Below, one piece after another: positions 39,637 through 49,900 of a stretch of DNA of 49,971 nt (positions are counted from its first letter, which is position 1; every line of letters begins with the position of its first letter). The position numbers and the translations under genes are program-made. The notes under the pieces were generated by a model, which saw nothing but the letters and a program-made list of their open reading frames with translations, did no database searches and was not told the DNA's origin. This DNA is from Comamonas jiangduensis (GTDB lineage Bacteria > Pseudomonadota > Gammaproteobacteria > Burkholderiales > Burkholderiaceae_C): contig NZ_CADEPJ010000200.1 of NCBI RefSeq assembly GCF_902829245.1, forward strand, positions 1-49,971, given 5' to 3'.

Positions 39637-41511
39637 GTGCAATCTGAAAAATCATCGTTGGCCGCCCTCACCCTTGGTGCTTTGGGCGTGGTGTATGGCG
39701 ATATCGGCACCAGCGTGCTGTATGCGCTCAAAGAAGTTTTTAGTTCTGGCCATGTCGCGCTCACCACGGCCCATGTGTACGGTGTGCTGTCGCTGGTGGT
39801 GTGGACAGTGACGGTCATCGTCTCACTCAAATACGTCACCTTGGTGCTGCGCGCTGACAACCGTGGGGAAGGCGGCCTGGTGGCCATGCTGGCATTGGCA
39901 GCGAGCGCCGTAGAAGGCCACCCGCGTTTGCGCCGCTGGTTGATGGCCATTGGTATTTTTGGCACCTGCCTGTTTTACGGCGACGGTGTGATTACCCCGG
40001 CAATTTCCGTGCTGTCGGCCGTGGAAGGGTTGGCGGTGCTCTCCCCCCGTTTTTCCTCGGCGGTGGTACCGCTGACTTTGCTGATTTTGTTCGTGCTTTT
40101 TGCGGTGCAAAAGCGCGGTACCGCCGGCATTGGCCGCTGGTTTGGCCCCATCATGGGGCTGTGGTTTCTCAGCCTGGCTGCATTGGGCTTTTGGCACATT
40201 GCCCAGCATCCGCAAATTTTGTGGGCCCTCAGCCCCCACTATGCGTTCGCATTTGTGTGGGAGGAGCCGGGGGTGGCATTTTTGCTGCTGGGCGCCGTCG
40301 TGCTGTGCGTCACAGGTGCTGAAGCGCTGTATGCAGACTTGGGCCACTTTGGCAAACGCCCCATTCGACAAGCGTGGTTTGGCGTTGCCATGCCCGCACT
40401 GCTGATCAATTACCTGGGCCAAGGGGCTTTGCTGCTGCAGCAGCCCGATGCCGTCAGCAACCCCTTCTTTGCCATGGCACCACGCGCCCTGCTGCTGCCC
40501 ATGGTGGTGCTGGCCACGGCGGCTACGGTGATTGCCTCGCAAGCGCTGATTACAGGCGCATTCAGCGTCACCAAACAGGTCATACAGCTGGGCTATCTGC
40601 CGCGCTTGCAAGTGCTGCACACCAGCGAAACAGACACGGGCCAGATTTATCTGCCTTTGGTGAACTGGGGGCTGTGCGCAGGCATTGCGCTGGCCGTCAT
40701 TTTCTTCCAGTCCTCCGGTGCTTTGGCTGCGGCTTACGGCATTGCAGTCACGCTGGACATGCTGATCACCACCGTGCTGACCTTCTTTGTGGTGCGCTGG
40801 GGCTGGAAATACCCGCTGCTGCCCATCGCTGCAGCCACCGCCTTTTTCCTGGCCGTGGATGTGAGCTTTTTTGCCTCTAATTTGCTCAAGCTGACCGATG
40901 GGGGCTGGTTCCCGCTGGCCATTGGCGCAGGCATGTTTTTGCTCATTCGCACCTGGCATACCGGGCGCGAGTTGGTGCTGCAATCATTGCGGCCACACGC
41001 CCTGCCTTTGATCGATTTTTTAACCATGCTGCGCCGCGATAGCGTCACCCGCGTGGAAGGTACGGCGGTGTTTTTGTCTTCCCAAGTAGGCACCGTGCCC
41101 AGTGCTTTGCTGCACAACCTCAAACACAACAAGGTGCTGCATGCCCGCAATGTTTTCGTCACGGTGCGCAACCACGAAGTCGCCCACGTACCGTCGGACA
41201 GCCGAGCAACCGCGCATGACCTGGGCCACGACTGCTGGCAGGTGGTGCTGCACTTTGGCTTCAAAGATGAGCCGCATGTGCCCAATGCCCTGAAGCTGCT
41301 GTCTCTCAAAGGTGAGTTGCCCAAGGCCTCTGTGATGGAAACCAGTTACTTTCTCTCGCGCGACATCATCGTGGCGCAGCATGGCCGTGGCATGGCGCTG
41401 TGGCGCGAAAAACTGTTTGCGCAGATGTACCGTAACGCCAGCTCTGCTGCAGATTTCTTGCATCTGCCCAACCGCAATGTGGTGGAACTGGGCAGCCAAA
41501 TTGTGATTTGA
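39637..41511 (+). CDS. kup: Kup-family potassium:proton symporter
   Basis: Low-affinity potassium uptake at the inner membrane; 624 residues from the GTG chosen here. The N-terminus has [28 protein letters not shown], the family signature GDIGTS. About twelve membrane segments follow (for example [24 protein letters not shown] and [25 protein letters not shown]), then a cytoplasmic C-terminal domain (HVPNALKLL...[13 protein letters not shown]). The start is uncertain: GTG at 39637 has GCAGG about eight bases upstream; longer frames begin at 39520 but add an Arg-rich stretch unlike relatives. Intact. Confidence 0.93.
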   Translation: MQSEKSSLAALTLGALGVVYGDIGTSVLYALKEVFSSGHVALTTAHVYGVLSLVVWTVTVIVSLKYVTLVLRADNRGEGGLVAMLALAASAVEGHPRLRRWLMAIGIFGTCLFYGDGVITPAISVLSAVEGLAVLSPRFSSAVVPLTLLILFVLFAVQKRGTAGIGRWFGPIMGLWFLSLAALGFWHIAQHPQILWALSPHYAFAFVWEEPGVAFLLLGAVVLCVTGAEALYADLGHFGKRPIRQAWFGVAMPALLINYLGQGALLLQQPDAVSNPFFAMAPRALLLPMVVLATAATVIASQALITGAFSVTKQVIQLGYLPRLQVLHTSETDTGQIYLPLVNWGLCAGIALAVIFFQSSGALAAAYGIAVTLDMLITTVLTFFVVRWGWKYPLLPIAAATAFFLAVDVSFFASNLLKLTDGGWFPLAIGAGMFLLIRTWHTGRELVLQSLRPHALPLIDFLTMLRRDSVTRVEGTAVFLSSQVGTVPSALLHNLKHNKVLHARNVFVTVRNHEVAHVPSDSRATAHDLGHDCWQVVLHFGFKDEPHVPNALKLLSLKGELPKASVMETSYFLSRDIIVAQHGRGMALWREKLFAQMYRNASSAADFLHLPNRNVVELGSQIVI

Positions 41512-41691
41512 GACGCGGTGCGGCGCACCGCGCGCCCCACACTGCACCCACCTACGCATACGCTCCTGTACCAGCAACACACAGCGCAGTGCGTGCGTTG
41601 CCTGCACATCCGACTGTGCAGGCAGGTCAACTTTCTCCAACAACCAGACCAGCGGACTAGCCAGCAGCGCCACATTTTTTATGCTGCAGCC

Positions 41692-42561
41692 ATGTTGCGT
41701 CGCACTTACTTGCTCGGTTTTGTTGCCTTCAGCGTGCTGGTGTGCGCCCCTGCGCACGCACAAGGGTCGACACTCACCCTGGCGAACGGCTATCACCCCG
41801 GCTTGAACCTTGCCCACTACTGGGTCAGTGAAAAATACGATGGCATTCGCGCCCACTGGACAGGCCAGCAATTGCTCAGCCGCCAGGGCATTCCGATTGC
41901 TGCTCCGGCATGGTTCACCCACCACTGGCCCAGCACAGCGCTGGACGGTGAGTTATGGGCCGGCCGCGGCCAGTTTGCAGCCGTGCAATCGACCGTGGCA
42001 CAAGGCGCTGTCGACGAAGCCGGTTGGCGTGCTGTACGCTATATGGTGTTTGATGTGCCCGGGCATGCTGGCAACTTGGTGCAGCGCCAGCAGCAGTTGC
42101 AGCGCAACGTGCGCGCCATTGGCCAAAGCTGGGTGCAGCAGGCACCGCAATGGCAGGTGACCAGCCACGAGGCGCTGATGCGCCAGTTGCGCAGCGTGAG
42201 CCAGCAAGGCGCCGAAGGGCTGATGCTGCGCCGTGCCGACAGCCCCTACCGCGCAGGCCGCAGCGATGACCTCATCAAACTCAAACTGTTTGACGATGCG
42301 GAAGCCGTGGTGGTGGCCCACCTGCCCGGCAAAGGCAAATACCAAGGCATGACGGGCGCGCTGCTGGTGGAGCTGCCCGGCGGGCAGCGCTACAAAATAG
42401 GCAGGGGCTTGAGCGACGCAGACCGCGCCAACCCGCCCCCGGTTGGCAGCACCATCACCTATCGCCACAACGGCTCCCACCCCAGTGGGTTGCCGCGCTT
42501 CGCCCGCTACTGGCGTGTGCGCGGCGAAGCTTCAGCTCCCGCCTCCAGCCCGGATCGATAA
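41692..42561 (+). CDS. Secreted ATP-dependent DNA ligase (LigE-like)
   Basis: A 289-residue minimal ATP-dependent DNA ligase with a signal peptide (MLRRTYLLGFVAFSVLVCAPAHA, cleavage near residue 23). Nucleotidyltransferase motifs: K48 in SEKYDGIRAHW (the adenylated lysine, KxDGxR), LDGELW near residue 84, EGLMLR and DDLIKLK, then a short OB domain (GMTGALLVELPGGQRYKIGRGL and GSTITYRHNG). The family (LigE type, known from Haemophilus, Neisseria and relatives) is believed to act in the periplasm, perhaps on DNA during uptake or in biofilms. It is distinct from the NAD-dependent replicative ligase, which is not in this window. Confidence 0.9.
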   Translation: MLRRTYLLGFVAFSVLVCAPAHAQGSTLTLANGYHPGLNLAHYWVSEKYDGIRAHWTGQQLLSRQGIPIAAPAWFTHHWPSTALDGELWAGRGQFAAVQSTVAQGAVDEAGWRAVRYMVFDVPGHAGNLVQRQQQLQRNVRAIGQSWVQQAPQWQVTSHEALMRQLRSVSQQGAEGLMLRRADSPYRAGRSDDLIKLKLFDDAEAVVVAHLPGKGKYQGMTGALLVELPGGQRYKIGRGLSDADRANPPPVGSTITYRHNGSHPSGLPRFARYWRVRGEASAPASSPDR

Positions 42562-42654
42562 AAAAGAGAGCTTGCAGCGCTTATATCTAGAGGGTTTCAG
42601 ATGCTTTAACACCTGAAAACCAAGCAAGACAAGCGCTACAAGCTCTTATTTTTA
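42561..42654. repeat. Dispersed inverted-repeat element, copy 5 (between ligase and decarboxylase)
   Basis: The clearest full copy. Outer arms are AAAAAGAGAGCTTGCAGCGCTT and AAGCGCTACAAGCTCTTATTTTT; an inner stem pairs GGGTTTCAG with CTGAAAACC. It starts at the ligase stop codon and lies between two convergent genes, with an A-tract on the left and a T-tract on the right, so it fits a bidirectional terminator. Confidence 0.8.
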
Positions 42655-42695
42655 AGCCTTCGCACATTGGCCAAGGCTTTGACTGCGGCAGCTAT

Positions 42696-45094
42696 TTACT
42701 TCGCTGCGCCCCCGGTGGACTTGGCAGCAGGCTTGCGCACGGGCGACTTGGCGCGGGGTGCCACAGCCTTCTTGGCAGCGGGTTGGGGCTTGTCTTGCAC
42801 CACGCAGTCTGCGTAGTAGCGCACTTCACCCTTGTCGTCTTCGATCTCCACCAGACCGTGGATATCGGTTTCAAAGCCGGGCACTCCTTGGCAAATTCGC
42901 GGGCGAACAGCAGGTAGTCCACGATCTTCTTGTTGAAGACTTCACCGGGAATCAGCAACGGAATGCCGGGTGGGTATGGTGTCACCAAACCCACGGTGGT
43001 GCGGCCCACCAAGTGGTCGATCTCCACGCGCTCGGTCTTGCGCTGCGCAATGTGGGCGTAGGCGTCCGATGGCTTCATCGCAGGCTGCAAATCCGACAGG
43101 TACATCTCCGTCGTCAGGCGGGCGATGTCGTACTTGGCGTACAGCTCGTGCACATGCTGGCACAGGTCCTTGAGGCCCATGCGCTGGTAGCGGCGGTGCT
43201 GCTGCACGAACTCGGGCAGGATGCGCACCAGCGGCTGGTTGCGGTCGTAGTCGTCCTTGAACTGCTGCAGCGCCGTCAGCATGGTGTTCCAGCGACCCTT
43301 GGTGATGCCGATGGTAAACATGATGAAGAACGAGTACAGGCCGGTCTTCTCGACCACCACGCCGTGCTCGGCCAGGTACTTGGTGACGATGGAGGCGGGA
43401 ATGCCGGTGTCGGCAAAGTCGCCGTCCAGGTCCAGGCCAGGCGTGACGATGGTGGACTTGATAGGGTCCAGCATGTTGAAGCCGTCGGCCAAGTCGCCAA
43501 AACCGTGCCAGTTGTCGAATTCCTTGCCGTTCTTTTTCTTGGACTTGGTCTTGGGCGCAGCATCCTTGCCGCGGATGATCCAGTCGTCCGCACGGCCAAC
43601 GCCCTCTTCGGCCAGCTTTTCCGGGCCCCAGACCTGGAACCACCAGTCGTCGTCGCCAAACTCATCGTCCACCTTGCGCATGGCGCGGCGGAAGTTCAGC
43701 GCTTCCAGGATGGACTCTTCCACCAGCGCTGTGCCGCCGGGCGGCTCCATCATGGCGGCGGCCACGTCGCAGCTGGCAATGATGCTGTACTGTGGGCTGG
43801 TCGAGGTGTGCATCAGGTACGCCTCGTTGAACAGGTGGTGGTCCAGCTTCTCGTTCTGAGAATCCTGCACCAGCACGTGCGAGGCCTGGCTGATACCGGC
43901 CAGCAGCTTGTGGATGGACTGCGTGGCGTACACCACCGACTCTTTCGGGCGCTGGCGCTTCTTGCCCATGGCGTGGTAGGTGCCATAGAAGGGGTGGAAG
44001 GCCGCGTGCGGCAGCCACGCCTCGTCGAAGTGCAGGTTGGCTACGTAGCCGTCCAGCATGTTCTTGATGGTCTCGGTGTTGTAGAGCACGCCGTCGTAGG
44101 TCGACTGTGTCAGCGTCAGCACGCGCGGCTTGACAGCATTGGCGTCCACACCCTTGAGCAAGGGGTTGGCGGCAATCTTGGCCTGGATGGATTCCACGCT
44201 GAATTCGCTTTGCGGGATCGGGCCGATGATGCCGAAGTGGTTGCGCGTGGGCTTCAAGAACACCGGAATCGCACCCGTCATGATGATGGAGTGCAGGATG
44301 GACTTGTGGCAGTTGCGGTCCACCACCACCACGTCGCCAGGGGCCACGGTGTGGTGCCAGACGATCTTGTTGGAGGTGGAGGTGCCGTTGGTCACAAAGT
44401 AGCAGTGGTCGGCATTGAAGATGCGTGCGGCATTGCGCTCAGATTCACCAATCGCGCCGTTGTGGTCCAACAGCTGGCCCAGCTCTTCCACGGCATTGCA
44501 CACGTCAGCGCGCAGCATGTTCTCGCCGTAGAACTGGTGGTACATCTGGCCCACGGGCGTCTTCAGGAAGGCCACGCCCCCGGAGTGACCGGGGCAGTGC
44601 CAGCTGTACGAGCCGTCTTCGGCATAGTCCAGCAAGGCTTTGAAGAACGGCGGCTGCACGCTTTCCAGGTAGGCCTTGGCTTCTCGGATGATGTGCTTGG
44701 CCACGAACTCGGGCGTGTCCTCGAACATGTGGATGAAGCCATGCAACTCGCGCAGGATGTCGTTGGGCAGGTGGCGGCTGGTCTTGGTCTCGCCGTAGAT
44801 GTAGATCGGCACCTCTTCATTTTTGCGGCGCACTTCGCCAATGAAGCTGCGCAGGCTGTGAATGATGGGGTCGTCGTTGTCCCCGGTCAGCTCTTCGTCG
44901 TCTATCGACAAGATGAACGCGCTGGCGCGACTTTGCTGTTGCGCAAACTGGCTCAGGTCACCATAACTGGTCACCCCAAGGACTTCAAAGCCCTCATCCT
45001 CAATGGCCTGCGCCAGGGCGCGGATGCCCAGACCAGACGTGTTGTCGGAGCGGTAATCCTCGTCGATGATGACGATGGGAAAACGGAATTTCAT
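42696..45094 (-). CDS. Arginine/lysine/ornithine decarboxylase, PLP-dependent (frameshifted near the C-terminus)
   Basis: A large fold-type I amino-acid decarboxylase of about 800 residues, with an N-terminal response-regulator-like wing (MKFRFPIVIIDEDYRSDNTSGLGIRALAQAIEDEGFEVLG). The PLP core has WHCPGHSGGVAFLKTPVG, FVTNGTSTSNKIVWHHTV, FDEAWLPHAAFHPFYGTYHAMG and the lysine anchor in ATQSIHKLLAGISQASHV. The frame changes at about 42880 (one C missing in TGCCCGGC), after which the true end is GFETDIHGLVEIEDDKGEVRYYADCVVQDKP plus an Ala/Lys/Pro-rich tail. I cannot say which of the three amino acids is the substrate. The ATG at 45094 has AAAGGG upstream. Confidence 0.9.
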
Positions 45095-45245
45095 GCGCAA
45101 CCCTTTGCAATCGGGAACAATAAAAATCAGATAGGCGCGCAGTGTAAGTAATATCTAGTGCGGGGCCAGAAAATACTGGTTCATTTCCTACATCTAGAGG
45201 CAGTATCACAACTGCCCCACACATTGAAACAAAGGGAGGCAGGCC

Positions 45246-45666
45246 ATGGAGCCAAGCACTTGGTGGTGGGTACTGACCGGCTGCGTCATCGTCGCAGAGC
45301 TACTCACCGGCACCATTTATCTGTTGCTGGTCGCAACGGGAATGGCGGCGGGCGCCATCGCAGCACACCTGGGCCTGAGCATGCCCCTGCAAATTTGTGC
45401 CGCCGCAGCCGTTGGCGTGCTGTGCGTGCTGGTGTTTAAACGCATTCGCCGCCACAAACCCGAGCTGCCCACCACGGCCAATCCTGACATCAACCTCGAC
45501 ATTGGTGAAACCCTGCATGTCCCCGAGTGGAACAGCGACGGCACGGCCCGCATCCCCTACCGCGGCAGCCAATGGACGGTCGTGCTGCGCCGGCAGCCTG
45601 CCTGCACCAGGTTTATACCGCGTGATTGAGGTGCAAGGCAGTCGTCTGATCGTGGACAAAGCGTAG
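45246..45666 (+). CDS. NfeD-like membrane protein (one frameshift)
   Basis: A short NfeD-family protein of about 140 residues: two or three hydrophobic segments (VLTGCVIVAELLTGTIYLLLVATGMAAGAIA and MPLQICAAAAVGVLCVLVF) followed by a small OB-fold (TLHVPEWNSDGTARIPYRGSQWTVVL). The frame breaks near 45590; LRR should be LRPGSLPAPGLYRVIEVQGSRLIVDKA. AGGGAGG six bases upstream is a strong ribosome binding site. It precedes the SPFH protein by about 60 bases, the classic NfeD-stomatin pair of membrane-microdomain proteins. Confidence 0.88.
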
Positions 45667-45727
45667 ACCCGCTTACGCTTGTCCTTTCTTCTTTTTCACT
45701 GTTGTCTATCCAACCAAGGTCTGGTCT

Positions 45728-46645
45728 ATGGAAATCGCCATTATTCTTTTTGTGATCGCTATCGTTTTCGTATCGATGGCCGTCAAAATCGTTCCCCAGC
45801 AACATGCGTGGGTCAAAGAGCGATTGGGCAAATACGCAGGCACATTGGGCCCCGGTCTGCGCATCATCATTCCGTTTGTGGAAAAAGTCGCCTACAAGCA
45901 CAGCCTCAAGGAAATCCCGCTGGATGTGCCCAGTCAGGTCTGCATTACGCGCGACAACACCCAGCTTCAGGTGGACGGCATCCTGTACTTTCAGGTCACC
46001 GACCCCATGCGTGCCAGCTACGGCTCGTCCAACTACATCATGGCAGTCACGCAACTGGCGCAAACCTCGCTGCGCAGCGTGATCGGTAAGCTGGAGCTGG
46101 ACAAAACCTTTGAAGAGCGCGACATGATCAATGCCCAGGTCGTCAATGCGATTGACGAAGCCGCGCTGAACTGGGGCGTGAAAGTGCTGCGTTATGAAAT
46201 CAAGGACTTGACCCCCCCCAACGAAATTCTGCGCGCCATGCAGGCCCAGATCACCGCCGAGCGCGAAAAGCGCGCGCTGATTGCCGCCTCCGAAGGCCGC
46301 CGCCAGGAACAAATCAACATCGCCACTGGTGAGCGCGAAGCCTTCATTGCACGCTCCGAAGGTGAAAAGCAGGCCGCCATCAACAAAGCGCAAGGTGATG
46401 CCACGGCCATCACTACCGTGGCAGAAGCTACCGCCCAAGCATTGGAACGCGTAGCCGCCGCCATCCAGCACCCTGGCGGCGAACAAGCCGTGCAGTTGAA
46501 AGTCGCTGAAAGTGCGGTCAAGGCCTATAGCAAAGTGGCACAAGACGCCAACACCACACTGATCGTGCCCAGCAATATTTCTGAAGTTTCTGGCCTGATT
46601 GCCTCCGCGATGCGGGTGGTGCAGCAGGGCGGAAAGTCCAGCTGA
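45728..46645 (+). CDS. SPFH/Band 7 protein (paraslipin, QmcA-like)
   Basis: A 305-residue membrane-anchored SPFH protein. One N-terminal membrane segment (IAIILFVIAIVFVSMAVKIVP) leads into the Band 7 domain (QQHAWVKERLGKYAGTLGPGLRIIIPFVEKVAYKHSLKEIPLDVP). A long coiled-coil helix (AREKRALIAASEGRRQEQINIATGEREAFIARSEGEKQ-like segment) follows, with a C-terminal QLKVAESAVKAYSKVAQDANTTLIVP. Members scaffold lipid microdomains and modulate membrane proteases. Paired with the NfeD gene. Intact. Confidence 0.93.
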   Translation: MEIAIILFVIAIVFVSMAVKIVPQQHAWVKERLGKYAGTLGPGLRIIIPFVEKVAYKHSLKEIPLDVPSQVCITRDNTQLQVDGILYFQVTDPMRASYGSSNYIMAVTQLAQTSLRSVIGKLELDKTFEERDMINAQVVNAIDEAALNWGVKVLRYEIKDLTPPNEILRAMQAQITAEREKRALIAASEGRRQEQINIATGEREAFIARSEGEKQAAINKAQGDATAITTVAEATAQALERVAAAIQHPGGEQAVQLKVAESAVKAYSKVAQDANTTLIVPSNISEVSGLIASAMRVVQQGGKSS

Positions 46646-46729
46646 TTCGAGGCAGCATGCAGGTGGCTGCTAGCGTTAGAACCAGGGCACACAGTCTGAG
46701 TACTGACCACGCAGACTGCTAATCCACCA

Positions 46730-46757
46730 ACGGGCCCACAGGGGCCCGTTTTAATTA
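46730..46757 (+). terminator. Rho-independent terminator of the nfeD-SPFH pair
   Basis: The stem ACGGGCCC/GGGCCCGT (46730-46749) with a four-base loop, followed by TTTTAATT. Confidence 0.85.
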
Positions 46758-46868
46758 CTGCGCCCGTCGCCTAGGCCATACATCAAACGCATCGTTGTCC
46801 ATGCGGGGTGCACCGGCTTGCACATAGCCGGTGTTACCAAAGCGATGACTTAAGCGCCGCCGTTAGAA

Positions 46869-46905
46869 ACAAAAAAGCCCCAGTGCATTGCTGTACTGAG
46901 GCTTA
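46869..46905 (-). terminator. Rho-independent terminator of tRNA-Ser
   Basis: The stem AGCCCCAGT/ACTGAGGCT (about 46876-46903, one mismatch) has an A-run at its left, which is a T-run on the minus strand. It lies about 65 bases past the tRNA. Confidence 0.7.
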
Positions 46906-46970
46906 ACGTCTTGATTTTGCTAGTGATGCTGTGTTGAAGCTTGGAAGACTTCAGCATCAAAAGATGTATC

Positions 46971-47061
<91 letters not shown>

Positions 47062-47313
47062 GGAAGCTGAAATTCTAACGTGCTTTTGACGCGCTCATCC
47101 ACAAAGCGCGCACTTTTTTGAAGAAACAGGCGTTTTTTCATCTTCTACAGCTACGTGCACAGTTTCTTGACGGCTACGAGTGTGCAAAGGCAGATTGCCC
47201 AGGGCCACAACCGCGCACGTTTTGCGACAAACAGGTACAGTGCCCCACTTTGGGCGGGCGAAATGGCCTGCCCATGCCCCAACTGCCACCCTCTTCACTT
47301 GCACATCGATTGA

Positions 47314-47987
47314 ATGACTGTTCCAGCTTTGCCCATCTTGTACTCTTTCCGTCGCTGCCCCTATGCCATGCGTGCGCGTTTGGCGCTTGCCCATGCGGGG
47401 CTGGCATGTGAGTTGCGCGAGATCAATCTGCGCAACAAGCCACAAGCGTTGCTGGAGGCATCACCCAAAGGCACGGTGCCCGTGCTGGTGCTGCAAGATG
47501 GGCGCGTGATTGAGCAAAGCCTGGAGATCATGTTGCATGCGCTGCAATCCAAAGATCCCGATGGCTGGCTGGCCCCTACCCAAGGTACGCTGGAGGACAT
47601 GCTGGCCCTGATTGGCCGCAACGACAGTTTTTTCAAGCAAGCACTGGACCGCTGCAAATACCCTGAGCGCTACACTGCCGAAGCGGTCAACCAAGCGCAA
47701 ACCGATGCGCTGACTTGGTTGGCTGATCTGGATGCGCAACTGGCCGAGAGCGGCTACCTGTTTGGTATGAACCCCAGCTTGGCCGATATGGCGCTGCGCC
47801 CCTTGTGCGCCAGTTTGCGCGCATTGATGAGGCGCAGTGGGCCGAGCAGCCTTGGCCGCATCTGCAAGACTGGTTGCAGCGCTGGATTGATTCGGCCTTG
47901 TTTGCCGAAATCATGGAAACCTATCCGGGCTGGTTACCCGGCACCACAGGCCCTGCCTTCAGCACCGACAGCGTGGAGTCGGATTAA
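47314..47987 (+). CDS. Glutathione S-transferase (one frameshift)
   Basis: A soluble glutathione S-transferase of about 224 residues. The thioredoxin-fold N-terminal domain reads PILYSFRRCPYAMRARLALAHAGLACELREINLRNKP, with a CPYAMR motif as in the omega/beta-like bacterial branch. SPKGTVPVLVLQDGRVIEQSLEIM is the glutathione-binding loop (VPVL, cis-Pro, ESL-like). The frame breaks near 47797: GMNPSLADMAL should continue into PFVRQFARIDEAQWAEQPWPHLQDWLQRWIDS. No obvious link to its neighbours. Confidence 0.88.
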
Positions 47988-48036
47988 GACATCCACGCGC
48001 ACCTGTGCAGCGGCAGCGGTGAAAGGACTGCACCCT

Positions 48037-48067
48037 AGGCACTTGAACCACCTTCGAAGTGCCTTTT
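48037..48067 (+). terminator. Rho-independent terminator of the glutathione S-transferase gene
   Basis: The stem AGGCACTT/AAGTGCCT (48037-48044 and 48057-48064) followed by TTT; it lies in the convergent spacer with the beta-lactamase gene. Confidence 0.7.
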
Positions 48068-48083
48068 GGGATGGCCTGACGAT

Positions 48084-49004
48084 TTATGCCTGCTGCTGGT
48101 GCTTCCACCACTGCGCCACCAGGGCACCTGCCTGGGCCAAGATTGCGTCTCGTGCGGCGTCATCTACTGACTGCGCACCAGTCAAGTACGCCGCCACCAC
48201 CAAAGGTGCAGCCGCTGGCTTGGGCCAGACCAGCACCACGTCATTGGCAGTGCCGTTCACTCCAGTACCGGTTTTGCCACCCACTTTCCAATCTTGAGGC
48301 ATGCCTGCGCGCAAACGCTTGTTGCCCGTGGGACTGGCCAGGAGCCATTGCTGCAGCAGCGCCTGCTGTTTAGGTTTAAGCCATGCGTTTGGCCCCGGCT
48401 GCATCAAGCCCAGCATGCTGCCTGCCATGGCCTGGGGCGTCGTGGTATCACGCACATCACCGGGCAGCGCGGTGTTGAGATCAGGCTCATAACGATCCAG
48501 GCGCGTGTCATCGTCGCCCACCGCGCGCAACCACTGCGTCAAGCCGGCAGGGCCGCCTTGCAGTTGCAGCAGCAAGTTGGCGGCGGTGTTGTCACTGACC
48601 GTGACGGCGGCGGCGCACAGCGCCTGTACGGTCATGCCCGCGCCATCGGCATGCGGCTGTGTCAGCGGCGAATAAGGCACCAGCGCTTGCCGGCTGTAGC
48701 GCACGGTGTGCGCCAAATCCAAAACACCTCGCCCCGCCAAATCCAGCACCTGCGCGACCAGCAGGCTTTTGAAAGTGCTGCACATGGGAAAGCGCTCAGC
48801 GCTGCGGTACGCCAGGCATGGTTTGCTGCCCCACTGCTGGGCATACAGCCCCAGTCGTCCGCCGCTTTGTGACTCCAGTTGCGCCAATGCCTGCTGCCAG
48901 CGGCTGGCTGCGCTGGTGCCGTGGGGTGGCGCTGGCACAGTGCAGCCAGCGATGCCACCTAGCCCCAAAAGCCAGGCCATTTGCAAGCAGTTTCTGCGAT
49001 CCAT
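48084..49004 (-). CDS. Class A beta-lactamase, lipoprotein-type signal
   Basis: A 306-residue class A serine beta-lactamase. All four motifs are present: S76-T-F-K79 (Ambler S70xxK), S137-D-N139 (SDN), E173-P-D-L-N177 (E166xxLN) and K244-T-G (KTG). A Cys directly before the active-site Ser (MCSTFKS) is shared with several chromosomal class A enzymes. The N-terminus MDRRNCLQMAWLLGLGGIAGC has a lipobox (IAGC) and a twin-arginine pair, so it may be a Tat-exported, membrane-anchored enzyme. The ATG at 49004 has AAAGGA seven bases upstream. No LysR-type regulator gene is adjacent. Substrate range cannot be read from the sequence. Confidence 0.92.
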   Translation of the reverse strand: MDRRNCLQMAWLLGLGGIAGCTVPAPPHGTSAASRWQQALAQLESQSGGRLGLYAQQWGSKPCLAYRSAERFPMCSTFKSLLVAQVLDLAGRGVLDLAHTVRYSRQALVPYSPLTQPHADGAGMTVQALCAAAVTVSDNTAANLLLQLQGGPAGLTQWLRAVGDDDTRLDRYEPDLNTALPGDVRDTTTPQAMAGSMLGLMQPGPNAWLKPKQQALLQQWLLASPTGNKRLRAGMPQDWKVGGKTGTGVNGTANDVVLVWPKPAAAPLVVAAYLTGAQSVDDAARDAILAQAGALVAQWWKHQQQA

Positions 49005-49083
49005 GTCACATCCTTTCGTGAATATCCAAAGACCATGGCGACCATAGCGCGCAGAAAAACCCATCGTCCGTCTACGGTGAAAG

Positions 49084-49182
49084 AAAAAGAGAGCGCCTAG
49101 CGTTCACCAAAGCTTCATTTCAATGCAAAAACTCTTTGAAACCTTTGCATTACCTGCGCTAGCCGCTTCTATTTTTATTTTT
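49084..49182. repeat. Dispersed inverted-repeat element, copy 6 (3' of rluE)
   Basis: Outer arms are AAAAAGAGAGCGCCTAGCG and CGCTAGCCGCTTCTATTTTT; an inner stem pairs AATGCAAA with TTTGCATT. Its right end overlaps the last codons of the pseudouridine synthase gene. Confidence 0.65.
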
Positions 49183-49900
49183 TCTTGTTGAACCACGCGC
49201 CAGGGCGGCGCGGTGCCGCGGTTGGCTGGCCCCACTTGCGTGGCTGCGTTGCTGGGCTGCGCGCTTCACGCACATAGCGCACGGGTACACCACTGGCAGT
49301 CGTTGCCTCGGCAGCATCGCCATCGGGATTGGTTGTGGTGGTGCCCCACCGGATCTCTTCACGGGCAATGGCGCGCCACTGGCCCAGCGGCAAATCACCG
49401 AGTTCCAGATTGGCAATGCTGCGGCGAACCAAGCGCAGCGTGGGATGGCCTATGGCCGCTGTCATTTTGCGCACCTGGCGGTTTTTACCCTCCACCACGG
49501 TGATGGCCAGCCACACGTCTTGCACGCTTTTGCGCACACGCACAGGCGGATCGCGGGGCGCTACGTCAGGCTGCGGGTCCAGCATCTGCACTTCGCAGGG
49601 CAGCGTGGTGTAGTCCTCAATGCGCAGCCCATCGCGCATGCGCTGCAGCGCAGCTTCATCGGGTACCCGCTCTACCAGCGCCCAGTAGGTTTTGGGCTTT
49701 TGGTTGCGCGGATTGAGCAATTGCTCAATCAACGGCCCGTCATCGGTCAGCAGCAGCAAGCCTTCAGAATCTTTGTCCAGCCGCCCGGCCGGATACACCC
49801 CTTTGGGCAGATCAAACTCCGCCAGCGAACGTGCGCCATCCTCTGGCGTGAACTGCGACAGAACGCCATACGGCTTGTGAAAGAGGATGTACTGAGGCAT
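49175..49900 (-). CDS. 23S rRNA pseudouridine synthase of the RluE/RsuA group
   Basis: A 241-residue pseudouridine synthase. MPQYILFHKPYGVLSQFTPEDGARSLAEF is the family start; the catalytic Asp lies in PAGRLDKDSEGLLLLTDDGPL, and GKNRQVRKMTAAIGHPTLRLVRRSI is the RNA-binding/active-site block. There is no S4 domain, which points to the RluE-type branch (pseudouridine 2457 in E. coli), though RluB/F paralogues remain possible. The C-terminal tail is Pro/Arg/Lys-rich. The ATG at 49900 gives the conserved start. Intact. Confidence 0.88.
   Translation of the reverse strand: MPQYILFHKPYGVLSQFTPEDGARSLAEFDLPKGVYPAGRLDKDSEGLLLLTDDGPLIEQLLNPRNQKPKTYWALVERVPDEAALQRMRDGLRIEDYTTLPCEVQMLDPQPDVAPRDPPVRVRKSVQDVWLAITVVEGKNRQVRKMTAAIGHPTLRLVRRSIANLELGDLPLGQWRAIAREEIRWGTTTTNPDGDAAEATTASGVPVRYVREARSPATQPRKWGQPTAAPRRPGAWFNKKK

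Larger units (their letters stand above)
46646..46970. other. Spacer between the SPFH gene and tRNA-Ser
   Basis: No gene. It contains the two facing terminators listed separately. A short CTGCTAGCGTTAG near 46663-46675 resembles half of the dispersed repeat. Confidence 0.5.

Noticed and set aside
42758-45151. 797-codon open frame antisense to the decarboxylase
   Set aside because: The same shadow effect; the opposite strand has all PLP-enzyme motifs.
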